Source: Bacillota bacterium
Lineage (GTDB): Bacteria > Bacillota > Clostridia > Lachnospirales > Lachnospiraceae
Assembly: GCA_023412855.1 (NCBI GenBank)
Contig: JAEZRJ010000074.1
Coordinates: 1-12,673, forward strand
Length of the DNA stretch: 12,673 bases
Direction of reading: 5' to 3'
In this document: positions 5,993 through 12,673 of the stretch, in pieces
Position numbering within the stretch: position 1 is the first letter of the stretch
Layout: each line of letters begins with the position of its first letter
Notes under the pieces: model-generated
Seen by the model: only the letters and a program-made list of their open reading frames with translations
Database searches by the model: none
What the model was told of the DNA's origin: nothing
Position numbers and translations under genes: made by a program

Positions 5993-6490
5993 ATGTATCA
6001 ATTTACTCCCCGTCTCACATTCGTAAACATATTGGAAAAAAATAAACCCCGCGCTATGGCATGGGTTACAGGTAATAGCGACAACCCGCAGCTTAGCGGG
6101 CTGGTTAAATTTTATGATACTCCTTATGGAGGCGTTCTCATAGAAGCGGAAGTCTTCGGCCTCCCCAATGTATACACACAGGATGCCTCCGATTTCTATG
6201 CGATGCACATCCACGAATTCGGCGACTGCTCCGATGCTTTCGCCAATACCGGAGGACATTACAATCCGACGAACATGCCCCATCCTCAGCACGCAGGAGA
6301 CCTGATCCCGCTTCTGGGCAATCAGGGCTACGCCTGGGCCTCTTTTTATGACAAACGTTTTACCGTAGATAATATTGTCGGAAAATCCGTTATTATCCAC
6401 TCGAAACGCGATGATTTCACAACCCAACCTTCGGGGGATTCCGGTGATAAAATCGGCTGCGGTGTTATCCGCATAGAGAGCGGAAGGTAA
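5993..6490 (+). CDS. Cu/Zn-type superoxide dismutase, no signal peptide
   Basis: A 165-residue protein of the SodC fold, which converts superoxide to oxygen and peroxide. The metal-site pattern is complete: HIH at 72-74, H89 in GGHYNPTN, H97, H100 and D103 in HPQHAGDL, and H136 in IIHSKRDD. The structural disulphide pair is C79 and C156 (GDC and CGVI). Two oddities: the zinc loop is short, with H97 and H100 three residues apart where eukaryotic and proteobacterial enzymes have nine, and the active-site arginine of the closing motif is K153. Unlike most bacterial SodC there is no signal peptide, so it should be cytoplasmic. AAAGGTG precedes the ATG at good spacing. It diverges from corA and converges on nspC with a 22-base gap. 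I cannot tell from sequence whether it is metallated in vivo. Confidence 0.88.
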   Translation: MYQFTPRLTFVNILEKNKPRAMAWVTGNSDNPQLSGLVKFYDTPYGGVLIEAEVFGLPNVYTQDASDFYAMHIHEFGDCSDAFANTGGHYNPTNMPHPQHAGDLIPLLGNQGYAWASFYDKRFTVDNIVGKSVIIHSKRDDFTTQPSGDSGDKIGCGVIRIESGR

Positions 6491-6512
6491 CCTACAGCCG
6501 TTATTATTCAGC

Positions 6513-7634
6513 CTACAGTCTCCCCTTAAAATCCTCGTAGCCGAAGCTTCTTATTTGCTCACATTCGCCGTCTTCCCTCTCCCACACGATGGAGGGAAGC
6601 GGCATTCCGTTGAAGGTATTATTTTTTACCATAGTATAAATAGCCATATCTTCGAAAGTCAGACGGTCGCCGACCGCTAACGGCTTGTCGAAGGAATAGC
6701 TTCCTATCACATCCCCCGCCAGACAGGTAGGCCCCGCCAGCGTGTGTGTAAAGGCTTTCTCCCCCTCCTGCCCGGAAGCACTAAGGGGCGGGCGATACGG
6801 CATCTCGAGAACGTCGGGCATATGGCAGGCTGCGGAAGAATCTAAAATCGCTATGGTTTCCTCATGCACCAAATCCTCAACTGTAGTCAGCAAATGCCCC
6901 GCATTCAAGGCGACCGCTTCTCCCGGCTCCAAATAAACCGTAACCCCGTAAGTGTCAGATATATGGCGGATACAACCTTCCAGAAGCTCTATGTCATAAT
7001 CCTCCCGCGTGATATGATGTCCCCCGCCGAAATTAACCCATTTCATCCCATATAGCCACGGACCGAAACTTTCCTCTACAGCCTTCAGCGTCACTGCAAG
7101 AGCATCCGCATTCTGCTCACACAGCGTATGGAAATGAATTCCCTCCACCCACTCAGGCAATCTGTCGGGGAACTCCTTTGCCAGAATTCCCAAACGTGAG
7201 CCAGGGGCGCAAGGGTCGTATACTCCGTGTCCTTCCTGAGTGGAACATTCAGGATTTACCCGGATTCCTACGCTTCTCCCCGCCTTCGCCGCTCTTTCGC
7301 CATATTTTTTGAGCTGGGAAAAGGAATTGAAGACAATATGCCCGCAGCAGGACAATATTTCCTCCATATCCTCTTCCTTGTATGCCGCAGAAAAAATATG
7401 AGTTTCCTTTCCCATCTCCTCCGAACCCAGCCGCGCCTCATATAAACCGCTGGCTGCCGTTCCATCCAAGTATTTGCCGATCAGAGGATAGCAGGAGTAC
7501 ATGGAAAAAGCTTTCTGCGCTAATAATATTTTACAGCCTGTCCGCTGTCTGATGCCCTGCAAAATCTTCAGATTCCTTTTCAAGGCACTCTCCATCACGA
7601 TATAACATGGCGTTTTCAATTCTTCTCTCTTCAT
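6513..7634 (-). CDS. nspC: carboxynorspermidine/carboxyspermidine decarboxylase
   Basis: A 373-residue PLP enzyme of the alanine-racemase/ornithine-decarboxylase fold (fold type III) that decarboxylates carboxyspermidine to spermidine or carboxynorspermidine to norspermidine. Visible marks are K41 in LLAQKAFSMYS (Schiff-base lysine), EGIHFHTLCEQ, GGGHH (203-207) for phosphate binding, EPGE (236-239), D265 in ILDSSAACHMPDVLE, C304 in GPTCLAGD (the active-site cysteine from the partner subunit), and Y333 in YTMVKNNTFNG. The length fits the family. GGAG six bases before the ATG supports the start. It is the last gene of the polyamine operon, 20 bases after the dehydrogenase that makes its substrate. 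With agmatine/putrescine genes upstream, spermidine is the more likely product. No clear terminator is seen after it. Confidence 0.94.
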   Translation of the reverse strand: MKREELKTPCYIVMESALKRNLKILQGIRQRTGCKILLAQKAFSMYSCYPLIGKYLDGTAASGLYEARLGSEEMGKETHIFSAAYKEEDMEEILSCCGHIVFNSFSQLKKYGERAAKAGRSVGIRVNPECSTQEGHGVYDPCAPGSRLGILAKEFPDRLPEWVEGIHFHTLCEQNADALAVTLKAVEESFGPWLYGMKWVNFGGGHHITREDYDIELLEGCIRHISDTYGVTVYLEPGEAVALNAGHLLTTVEDLVHEETIAILDSSAACHMPDVLEMPYRPPLSASGQEGEKAFTHTLAGPTCLAGDVIGSYSFDKPLAVGDRLTFEDMAIYTMVKNNTFNGMPLPSIVWEREDGECEQIRSFGYEDFKGRL

Positions 7635-7654
7635 AACTGCTCCATATATTTATA

Positions 7655-8857
7655 CTATTCCACCATAACCGGATTCTCACTCACCTGCCAGGGAAGGCCG
7701 AATTCGTTCAGCGCCTCCATGAACGGGTCGGGGTCGAACTCTTCGATGTTATATACGCCTTCCTTATCCCATGTCTTTGTCATCAGCATCGCCGCGCCGA
7801 TCATCGCAGGAACGCCGGTAGTATAAGCAACTGCCTGAGAGCCCACTTCTTTGTAGCATTCCTCATGATCGCATACGTTATAAATGTAAACAGTCTTTTC
7901 TTTTCCGTCCTTCTTTCCCGTAAAGATGCAGCCGATGTTCGTCTTACCCTTTGTACGGGGACCTAAGGATGCCGGGTCGGGAAGCACTGCTTTTAAAAAC
8001 TGCAGAGGAACTATTTCTTTTCCCTCATATATAATCGGCTCTATGGAGGTCATTCCTACGTTTTCAAGACATTTTAGATGAGTCAGGTAGCTTTGACCAA
8101 AGGTCATGAAGAAACGGATCCTTTTGATTCCCGGCATATTCAGGGCAAGGGATTCCAGCTCTTCATGATGAAGCAGGTACATATCCTTCTCTCCCACCTC
8201 CGGGAAATTATAAACCCTTTTGATTTCCATCGGTTCTGTCTCTACCCAATGTCCGTCCTCCCAGTAGGAACCTTTCGCAGATACCTCACGAATATTGATC
8301 TCAGGGTTGAAGTTGGTGGCAAAAGGATAACCGTGGTCGCCGCCGTTGCAGTCCAGAATATCTATATAATTGATTTCATCGAAGTAATGCTTTAAGGCAT
8401 AAGCGGAAAACACTCCCGTAACTCCGGGGTCGAAACCGCTTCCCAGAAGTGCGGTGATTCCTGCCTTTTCAAAGCGTTCTCTGTAAGCCCACTGCCACTT
8501 ATACTCGAATTTCGCAGTATCCTCCGGCTCATAATTCGCTGTATCTACATAATTTGTTTTTGTAGCAAGGCACGCATCCATGATGGTGAGATCCTGATAA
8601 GGAAGTGCAAGGTTCAGCACCACATCAGGCTTTTCTTTTTCAATGAGCGCAATCAACTCCTGCGTGTTATCCGCATCCACCTGCGCCGTGGTGATTTTCG
8701 CCTTTGTCGTTCCCTCTAATTTCTTCTTTACTGCCTCGCACTTCGACACGGTACGGCTGGCAATGCATATTTCAGTAAAAACATCGCTGTTTTGGCAGCA
8801 TTTGTGAATTGCTACTCCGGCCACGCCACCGCAGCCAATAATCAATACTTTTCCCAT
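7655..8857 (-). CDS. carboxy(nor)spermidine synthase, saccharopine dehydrogenase family
   Basis: A 400-residue NAD(P)H enzyme that condenses a diamine with L-aspartate beta-semialdehyde to give carboxyspermidine (from putrescine) or carboxynorspermidine. Residues 3-14 (KVLIIGCGGVAG) begin a Rossmann fold; LLGSGFDPGVTGVFSAYAL and the DCNGGDHGYPFATNFNPEIN region are typical of this branch of the saccharopine dehydrogenase family. I chose the ATG at 8857, which has AAGGAG nine bases upstream. The in-frame ATG at 8866 abuts that ribosome site and is not usable. The gene precedes its partner decarboxylase by 20 bases and follows the ureohydrolase after a 145-base gap. An alternative substrate, agmatine (giving carboxyaminopropylagmatine), is known for related enzymes and cannot be excluded here. 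Confidence 0.93.
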   Translation of the reverse strand: MGKVLIIGCGGVAGVAIHKCCQNSDVFTEICIASRTVSKCEAVKKKLEGTTKAKITTAQVDADNTQELIALIEKEKPDVVLNLALPYQDLTIMDACLATKTNYVDTANYEPEDTAKFEYKWQWAYRERFEKAGITALLGSGFDPGVTGVFSAYALKHYFDEINYIDILDCNGGDHGYPFATNFNPEINIREVSAKGSYWEDGHWVETEPMEIKRVYNFPEVGEKDMYLLHHEELESLALNMPGIKRIRFFMTFGQSYLTHLKCLENVGMTSIEPIIYEGKEIVPLQFLKAVLPDPASLGPRTKGKTNIGCIFTGKKDGKEKTVYIYNVCDHEECYKEVGSQAVAYTTGVPAMIGAAMLMTKTWDKEGVYNIEEFDPDPFMEALNEFGLPWQVSENPVMVE

Positions 8858-8885
8858 GATAATCATCTCCTTTTATTCTTATAAT

Positions 8886-8902
8886 TGTTTTATAGTAAAA
8901 CA
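8886..8902. promoter_or_regulatory. palindrome upstream of the carboxyspermidine genes
   Basis: TGTTTTA-TAG-TAAAACA, perfect 7-bp arms, lies 28 bases before the dehydrogenase start in an AT-rich stretch. On the - strand it overlaps TATAAA and adjoins TTATAAG, which could be a -10 box. It may be an internal promoter with an operator, but no good -35 is evident. Confidence 0.4.
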
Positions 8903-8923
8903 TGTAATTTTTTCTGCTTTTTT

Positions 8924-8942
8924 ACACCGAGCCGGTGTTTTT
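8924..8942. other. GC hairpin in the intra-operon gap
   Basis: ACACCG (8924-8929) and CGGTGT (8933-8938) form a 6-bp stem with an AGC loop. On the + strand it is followed by TTTTT, but no + strand gene ends here. On the - strand, the direction of the operon, it is followed by A residues, so it is not a terminator for the operon. It may mark a processing or stability element between speB and the dehydrogenase gene. Confidence 0.4.
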
Positions 8943-9002
8943 GGGGGGAGTTTTCCACAATATGTTGGCTTTAGCCCAGCTCTATCCCTAAGGTTTTTTA
9001 TC

Positions 9003-9857
9003 TCAGGAAAGAGCTAATAACAGCTCGCGTACTATTTTTCCTGCCGTCGCCGTAGAGACTCCGCTCGCGTCATATGCAGGACTTAGCTCATTCACATCGC
9101 ATCCTACGATATGACAACCCTTCGCCGTTTTCAGCATCGCTTTCAGAAGTTCAAGGAAGCTTACTCCTCCTGCCTCCGGCGTTCCCGTCCCCGGAAATAC
9201 CGAAGGGTCTAAGACATCCAGATCGATAGTAAAATAAACCGGCTTGCCCCTAAGCTTTGTTACTGTCTCCGTCAGATTATCGAAGTCGAACTTCCGCATC
9301 GCCACATGTCCCTCTTTTGCCCACTCGAATTCCTCTCTGTCACCGGAACGGATGCCGAATTGATAGATTTTCCCGTCTCCCAGCAGTTCCCAGCTCCTTC
9401 TTAACACACAGGCGTGAGAAAGCTTTACTCCCAGATAGTCTTCCCGCAAATCCGCATGAGCGTCGAAATGCACGATATGCAAATCGGGATATTGGCGGAC
9501 AGCCGCACGCACACTCCCCAGCGTTACCAAATGTTCGCCGCCTATCATAAAGGGAATCTTTCCGTCTTTTATAATTGTCTCTGTACGCTCCTCGATGGCT
9601 GCAAGAACTCTCTGCGTATCTCCAATGGGCAGCTCCAGATCTCCGCTGTCGAACACTTGGCAATCAAGCAAATCCTTATCCTGATAGGGACTGTATGTCT
9701 CCAGACCATAGGACTCGTTTCGTATCGCCTGCGGACCGAAGCGGGTTCCCGGACGATATGAGGTGGTGGAATCGAAAGGCGATCCGAACAGTACAATTTT
9801 CGCCTCCTCATATTCAGCTTCACAGCCGATAAAATTCACGATATTTTTATTCAACAT
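9003..9857 (-). CDS. speB: agmatinase-family ureohydrolase
   Basis: A 284-residue Mn2+ enzyme of the arginase/agmatinase family that would hydrolyse agmatine to putrescine and urea. The binuclear metal ligands are all present: H109 in GGEH, D132, H134 and D136 in HFDAHADLR, and D212 and D214 in TIDLDVLDPSVFPGTGTPEAGG. SHA (147-149) and a late E258 in GCDVNELSP are also typical of agmatinases. The ATG lies inside the end of speE, giving an 11-base overlap that suggests translational coupling; GGAGGAG ten bases upstream is the ribosome site. Given the genes around it, it supplies putrescine for spermidine synthesis. Some relatives instead act on aminopropylagmatine at the last step, and sequence alone does not separate the two. 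Confidence 0.93.
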   Translation of the reverse strand: MLNKNIVNFIGCEAEYEEAKIVLFGSPFDSTTSYRPGTRFGPQAIRNESYGLETYSPYQDKDLLDCQVFDSGDLELPIGDTQRVLAAIEERTETIIKDGKIPFMIGGEHLVTLGSVRAAVRQYPDLHIVHFDAHADLREDYLGVKLSHACVLRRSWELLGDGKIYQFGIRSGDREEFEWAKEGHVAMRKFDFDNLTETVTKLRGKPVYFTIDLDVLDPSVFPGTGTPEAGGVSFLELLKAMLKTAKGCHIVGCDVNELSPAYDASGVSTATAGKIVRELLLALS

Positions 9858-10698
9858 CCTTCACCAACTCCTCCACATATGCCGGAAGCGCAAACATCCC
9901 CTGATGCAGCCTCGGCAAATAATATCTTGTAGGTATCCCCTTTAACGTCCAGGTCACTCCATCCAAATCATTCAGCGGATGGTACTGCTTCGAAGCAAAG
10001 CCGAACAGCCAGTGTCCCGAAGGATAGGATGGTATGTGCGCCTGATAAATTTTGCTGATGGGAAAGGATTCTATAATCCGTTTGTGCATCCGCTGGCATT
10101 GAAAAGCTTCTTCTTTGTAAAAGGGGCTTTCATGCTGATTGATCATCACTCCGTCGCTATGAAGGGCATTGTAGCAGTTGCCATAGAATTCCTTTGTAAA
10201 AAGCCCCTCGCCCGGCCCGAAGGGATTGGGCGAATCTATGATAATCAAATCATATACATCCGATTTCGAGCGAACGAACCGCAGGCCGTCCTCGTTGAAA
10301 ATACTTACCCTCGGGTCATTCATGCTGCATGCCATCTGAGGAAAAAATTTACGGCATACCTCGATCAAGAGAGGATCGGCTTCCACCACATCGATTTTCT
10401 CCAGAGCGTCATATTTTACCAGCTCTCTTACGATACCTCCGTCGCCGCCGCCAATGACCAGCACTTTTTCCACATGGGGATGAACCGCCATGGGAACATG
10501 GGTTATCATCTCATGATAAATGAACTCATCCTTTTCGGTCAGCATCAGATCGCCGTCCGCTACCAGAATCCTTCCGAACTCCTTGGATTCCAGAACATCG
10601 ATTCTCTGAAATTCACTTTGCGCGCTGAAAAGCTGCTGCTCCACGCGAATCGACAGCTTTACATTGTCCGTATGCTCATCCGAAAACCACATTTCCAT
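9847..10698 (-). CDS. speE: spermidine synthase-like aminopropyltransferase
   Basis: A 283-residue protein of the spermidine synthase family, which transfers an aminopropyl group from decarboxylated AdoMet to putrescine. The N-terminal beta domain has SEFQRIDVLESKEFGRILV and LTEKDEFIYHEM (53-64). The Rossmann domain has IGGGDGG (82-88) for nucleotide binding and EADP (106-109). The catalytic Asp is D155 in IIIDSPNPFGPGEGLF. The closing IPSYPSGHW and TRYYLPRLHQGMFALP are normal. The odd point is N158: the family usually has Asp or Glu there, helping to bind the amine. AGGAGG nine bases before the ATG overlaps the end of speA, so translation is probably coupled. No AdoMet decarboxylase gene (speD), needed for its cosubstrate, is seen in the window. 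Confidence 0.9.
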   Translation of the reverse strand: MEMWFSDEHTDNVKLSIRVEQQLFSAQSEFQRIDVLESKEFGRILVADGDLMLTEKDEFIYHEMITHVPMAVHPHVEKVLVIGGGDGGIVRELVKYDALEKIDVVEADPLLIEVCRKFFPQMACSMNDPRVSIFNEDGLRFVRSKSDVYDLIIIDSPNPFGPGEGLFTKEFYGNCYNALHSDGVMINQHESPFYKEEAFQCQRMHKRIIESFPISKIYQAHIPSYPSGHWLFGFASKQYHPLNDLDGVTWTLKGIPTRYYLPRLHQGMFALPAYVEELVKDVE

Positions 10699-10712
10699 AA
10701 TAATCTGCCTCC

Positions 10713-12203
10713 TTACACATGTTTCAATACATTCAAGTATTCAATGTCCGCATCCTCAGGGCCAGTCATGGAACAGCCCTTTTCCTTCGCGTACAGTATA
10801 TATTCTATAATTCCCTTGGTAATCATTTCTCCCGGTGCCAGAATCGGAATTCCCGGAGGATAGCACATCACGAACTCGCTGCATACTCTGCCCTCCGTGG
10901 CTTCAAGGGGGAGAGATTCCTTTTCCGCATAAAAGGATTCCTGGGGCGTAGTTACTACATAGGGGTCCATATATTCCTGCGTGAGCATTCCCGCCTTATC
11001 CTTCTGATAGCACCTCTTTACTTCCGCCAAGGCGCTTACCAGCCTCTCCACTTCCTGCCTGCGGTCCCCGATAGAAAGATAAGCGAGGATATTTCCGATA
11101 TCTCCGAATTCAATCTGAATGTCGTACTCATCTCTCAGTATGTCGTATACCTCGATTCCCGCCAGACCGATTTCCAGCGTGTGAACAGACAGCTTCGTAC
11201 TGTCGAAATCATAAATGCTGTTTCCGTTTATCAATTCCCTGGAAAATGCATAATATCCGCCGATTGCATTGATTTCGCCTCTGGCGTAGTCCGCGATCTC
11301 TATGACCTTGGCAAAGGATTCCCGTCCCCGAAGAGCGAGATTGCGTCTCGATATATCCAGACTCGAAAGCAGCAAATAGGAGCCGCTGGTTGTCTGCGTC
11401 AGGTTGATGATCTGGCGCACATGGCCCTCGTTCATATTGGAGCCGATTAAAAGCAAAGAGCTCTGTGTCAGGCTTCCCCCTGACTTATGCATACTTACGG
11501 AGGACATATCCGCTCCGGCATCCATGGCTGAGACCGGCATGTTCTCGCCAAAATACAGATGGGTTCCATGTGCCTCGTCCGCAAGTACCTTCATGCCGTG
11601 GTCATGGGCGAGCTTCACGATGGTCCGAAGGTCAGAGCATATGCCGTAATAGGTGGGATTGTTCACTAACACTGCCACAGCGTCCGGGTGGCTTATAATT
11701 GCCTGCTCCACCTGAGATACCCTCATTCCGAGAGAAATTCCCAGATTCTTATCCACATCGGGATTCACATAGACCGGCTTGGCACCGCAGAGCACCAGTG
11801 CGTTAATTACACTTCTATGCACATTTCTGGGCAGGATGATTTTATCTCCCTTTTTGCAGCAGGAAAGCACCATCGCCTGCACTGCGGATGTAGTTCCTCC
11901 CACCATGAGAAACGCATGATTCGCATGGAATGCTTCCGCAGCCAGCTCCTCCGCTTCCCTGATGACGGAAACAGGATGGCACAGATTGTCTAGCGGCTTC
12001 ATGGAATTCACATCGATGCCCACGCACTTTTCCCCCAACAACTCCACCAACTCAGGATTCCCTCTTCCGTGTTTGTGTCCCGGAACGTCAAAGGGTACTA
12101 TCCTCATTCTTCGAAAGCGTTTCAGCGCTTCATAAATTGGAGCCTCCTCTTGCGATAGCCTCCCTGCAGCGCTGTTTTCATCCTCCATGGGTAATTTCTC
12201 CAT
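10713..12203 (-). CDS. speA: Orn/Lys/Arg decarboxylase, probably arginine decarboxylase
   Basis: A 496-residue PLP enzyme of the aspartate-aminotransferase-fold Orn/Lys/Arg decarboxylase family, of the short SpeA type found in Bacillus and Clostridia. Marks are FDVPGHKHGRGN (38-49), LMVGGTTSAVQA (99-110), LADEAHGTH (207-215, with the PLP-binding D209 and H212) and SVSMHKSGGSLTQ with the Schiff-base lysine K240. The C-terminal domain ends with YPPGIPILAPGE. Substrate choice among arginine, lysine and ornithine cannot be read directly; the neighbouring agmatinase makes arginine by far the most likely, giving agmatine. GAGAGAGGGA stands eight bases before the ATG; a second ATG five codons in (MEDEN) also has GGAG upstream. 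It is the first gene of the operon and is followed 14 bases later by speE. Confidence 0.92.
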   Translation of the reverse strand: MEKLPMEDENSAAGRLSQEEAPIYEALKRFRRMRIVPFDVPGHKHGRGNPELVELLGEKCVGIDVNSMKPLDNLCHPVSVIREAEELAAEAFHANHAFLMVGGTTSAVQAMVLSCCKKGDKIILPRNVHRSVINALVLCGAKPVYVNPDVDKNLGISLGMRVSQVEQAIISHPDAVAVLVNNPTYYGICSDLRTIVKLAHDHGMKVLADEAHGTHLYFGENMPVSAMDAGADMSSVSMHKSGGSLTQSSLLLIGSNMNEGHVRQIINLTQTTSGSYLLLSSLDISRRNLALRGRESFAKVIEIADYARGEINAIGGYYAFSRELINGNSIYDFDSTKLSVHTLEIGLAGIEVYDILRDEYDIQIEFGDIGNILAYLSIGDRRQEVERLVSALAEVKRCYQKDKAGMLTQEYMDPYVVTTPQESFYAEKESLPLEATEGRVCSEFVMCYPPGIPILAPGEMITKGIIEYILYAKEKGCSMTGPEDADIEYLNVLKHV

Positions 12204-12673
12204 AACAATTCCCTCTCTCTCTTTACTTTAGCCAATACATTCCCGTCTATGCATGCGCACCTCTTCAAGAGGATTCTTTATGTAATATGTTTCTTATTGC
12301 ATAAAAAAAGGCAGGAATGCATATACATCATTCCTACCTTGCGTTTTTTCTGTTCGCTATCAAAGTCTTCCGTCCTCGCTCTCCTTTTCCATAAAGTTCT
12401 TCACCGAAACCACCGATTCTGCCGGAGGGTCATGGAAGCTTCTTTCAGTCGGGATAACCGGATTCGACGCTTTTCGAGGGTGCTTGGATTAACGGGGGCC
12501 ATTCTCCCTCTCCTATGCCCGCTCTTTGACAAACCGCATCGCAATTCGTTTGTTAAGGACAGAAAAATCATTTTATTATTCAGCATTACAGATATTCAGG
12601 TTCTCGAGTCTATATAGCAAATATTTCACTTTTAATACTCTTATTGACCGTTTCACAAGTTGATGTGTCGTAT
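12204..12673. other. gene-poor right end upstream of speA
   Basis: I recognise no gene in these 470 bases. The first 100 bases are the speA leader and probably hold its promoter, but no convincing -35/-10 pair was found; a 13-base palindrome CCTCTTCAAGAGG lies at 12260-12272. A terminator hairpin follows at 12308-12349. Beyond it, short open frames exist on both strands without family features. One - strand frame (12360-12488, 42 codons, no start codon) ends ten bases before the terminator and reads like a protein tail (ESVVSVKNFMEKESEDGRL). It could be the remnant of a degraded gene, or the region may be an untranslated RNA. Confidence 0.5.
12308..12349. terminator. intrinsic terminator upstream of the polyamine operon
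   Basis: AAGGCAGGAATG (12308-12319) pairs with CATTCCTACCTT (12329-12340) with one mismatch around a 9-base loop. On the - strand the stem runs directly into TTTTTAT; on the + strand GC intervenes before TTTTTT. It probably ends a - strand transcript coming from the right and isolates the polyamine operon from it. Confidence 0.75.

Noticed and set aside
5894..6427. 177-codon open frame on the - strand
   Set aside because: It is antisense to the superoxide dismutase gene, whose metal ligands are all conserved; the shadow has no motifs.
8864..8866. ATG three codons upstream of the chosen carboxyspermidine synthase start
   Set aside because: It touches the AAGGAG ribosome site with no spacing; the next ATG at 8857 has nine bases.
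9979..10863. 294-codon open frame on the + strand
   Set aside because: It lies opposite speE and the end of speA, has no family features or ribosome site, and is explained as an antisense shadow of well-supported genes.
10719..11450. 243-codon open frame on the + strand
   Set aside because: It is antisense to the speA coding region, with no recognisable motifs.
1..12673. CRISPR arrays, rRNA and tRNA genes
   Set aside because: No regularly spaced repeats, tRNA cloverleaf or rRNA-like sequence was found on reading either strand.

Overview
The window looks like a chromosomal stretch from an anaerobic, gut-type Clostridia (Lachnospiraceae-like) bacterium. The basis is moderate GC, strong AGGAGG-type ribosome binding sites, and a carboxyspermidine-type polyamine cluster of the kind common in gut Firmicutes. 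This is inference from gene content; no rRNA or other marker gene is present.

Left part (1-3020): an AraC-family regulator and a small DUF3892 protein on the + strand face a methyl-accepting chemotaxis protein (MCP) on the - strand. A hairpin lying between the convergent genes can terminate both. The MCP's extracytoplasmic domain carries the His/Cys pattern of a chemoreceptor zinc-binding (CZB) domain.

Middle (3021-3926): the intergenic region between the MCP and a divergently transcribed small serine recombinase holds the most interesting structure. An exact 18-bp inverted repeat, each copy an imperfect palindrome around an asymmetric GT/AC dinucleotide, flanks about 120 bp of very AT-rich DNA. 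The right copy also sits at the centre of a 44-nt near-perfect hairpin that inversion would take apart. I read this as a candidate invertible promoter/terminator switch (phase variation) that sets expression of the chemoreceptor, the recombinase, or both. Inversion itself is not shown.

3936-6490: an EamA-type (DMT) permease and a CorA-type metal transporter follow on the - strand. CorA has an extended -10 promoter and a leader hairpin. A Cu/Zn-type superoxide dismutase without a signal peptide lies on the + strand.

6513-12203: a five-gene polyamine operon on the - strand, in transcription order: Orn/Lys/Arg decarboxylase (speA-like), spermidine synthase-like (speE), agmatinase-like ureohydrolase (speB), carboxy(nor)spermidine synthase and carboxy(nor)spermidine decarboxylase (nspC). 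The likely flow is arginine to agmatine to putrescine, then condensation with aspartate semialdehyde and decarboxylation to spermidine. SpeE would be a second, decarboxy-AdoMet-dependent route, but no speD is visible here and SpeE has Asn at a normally acidic active-site position. A 145-nt gap splits the operon into 3+2 genes. The right end (12204-12673) holds a terminator hairpin and no recognisable gene.
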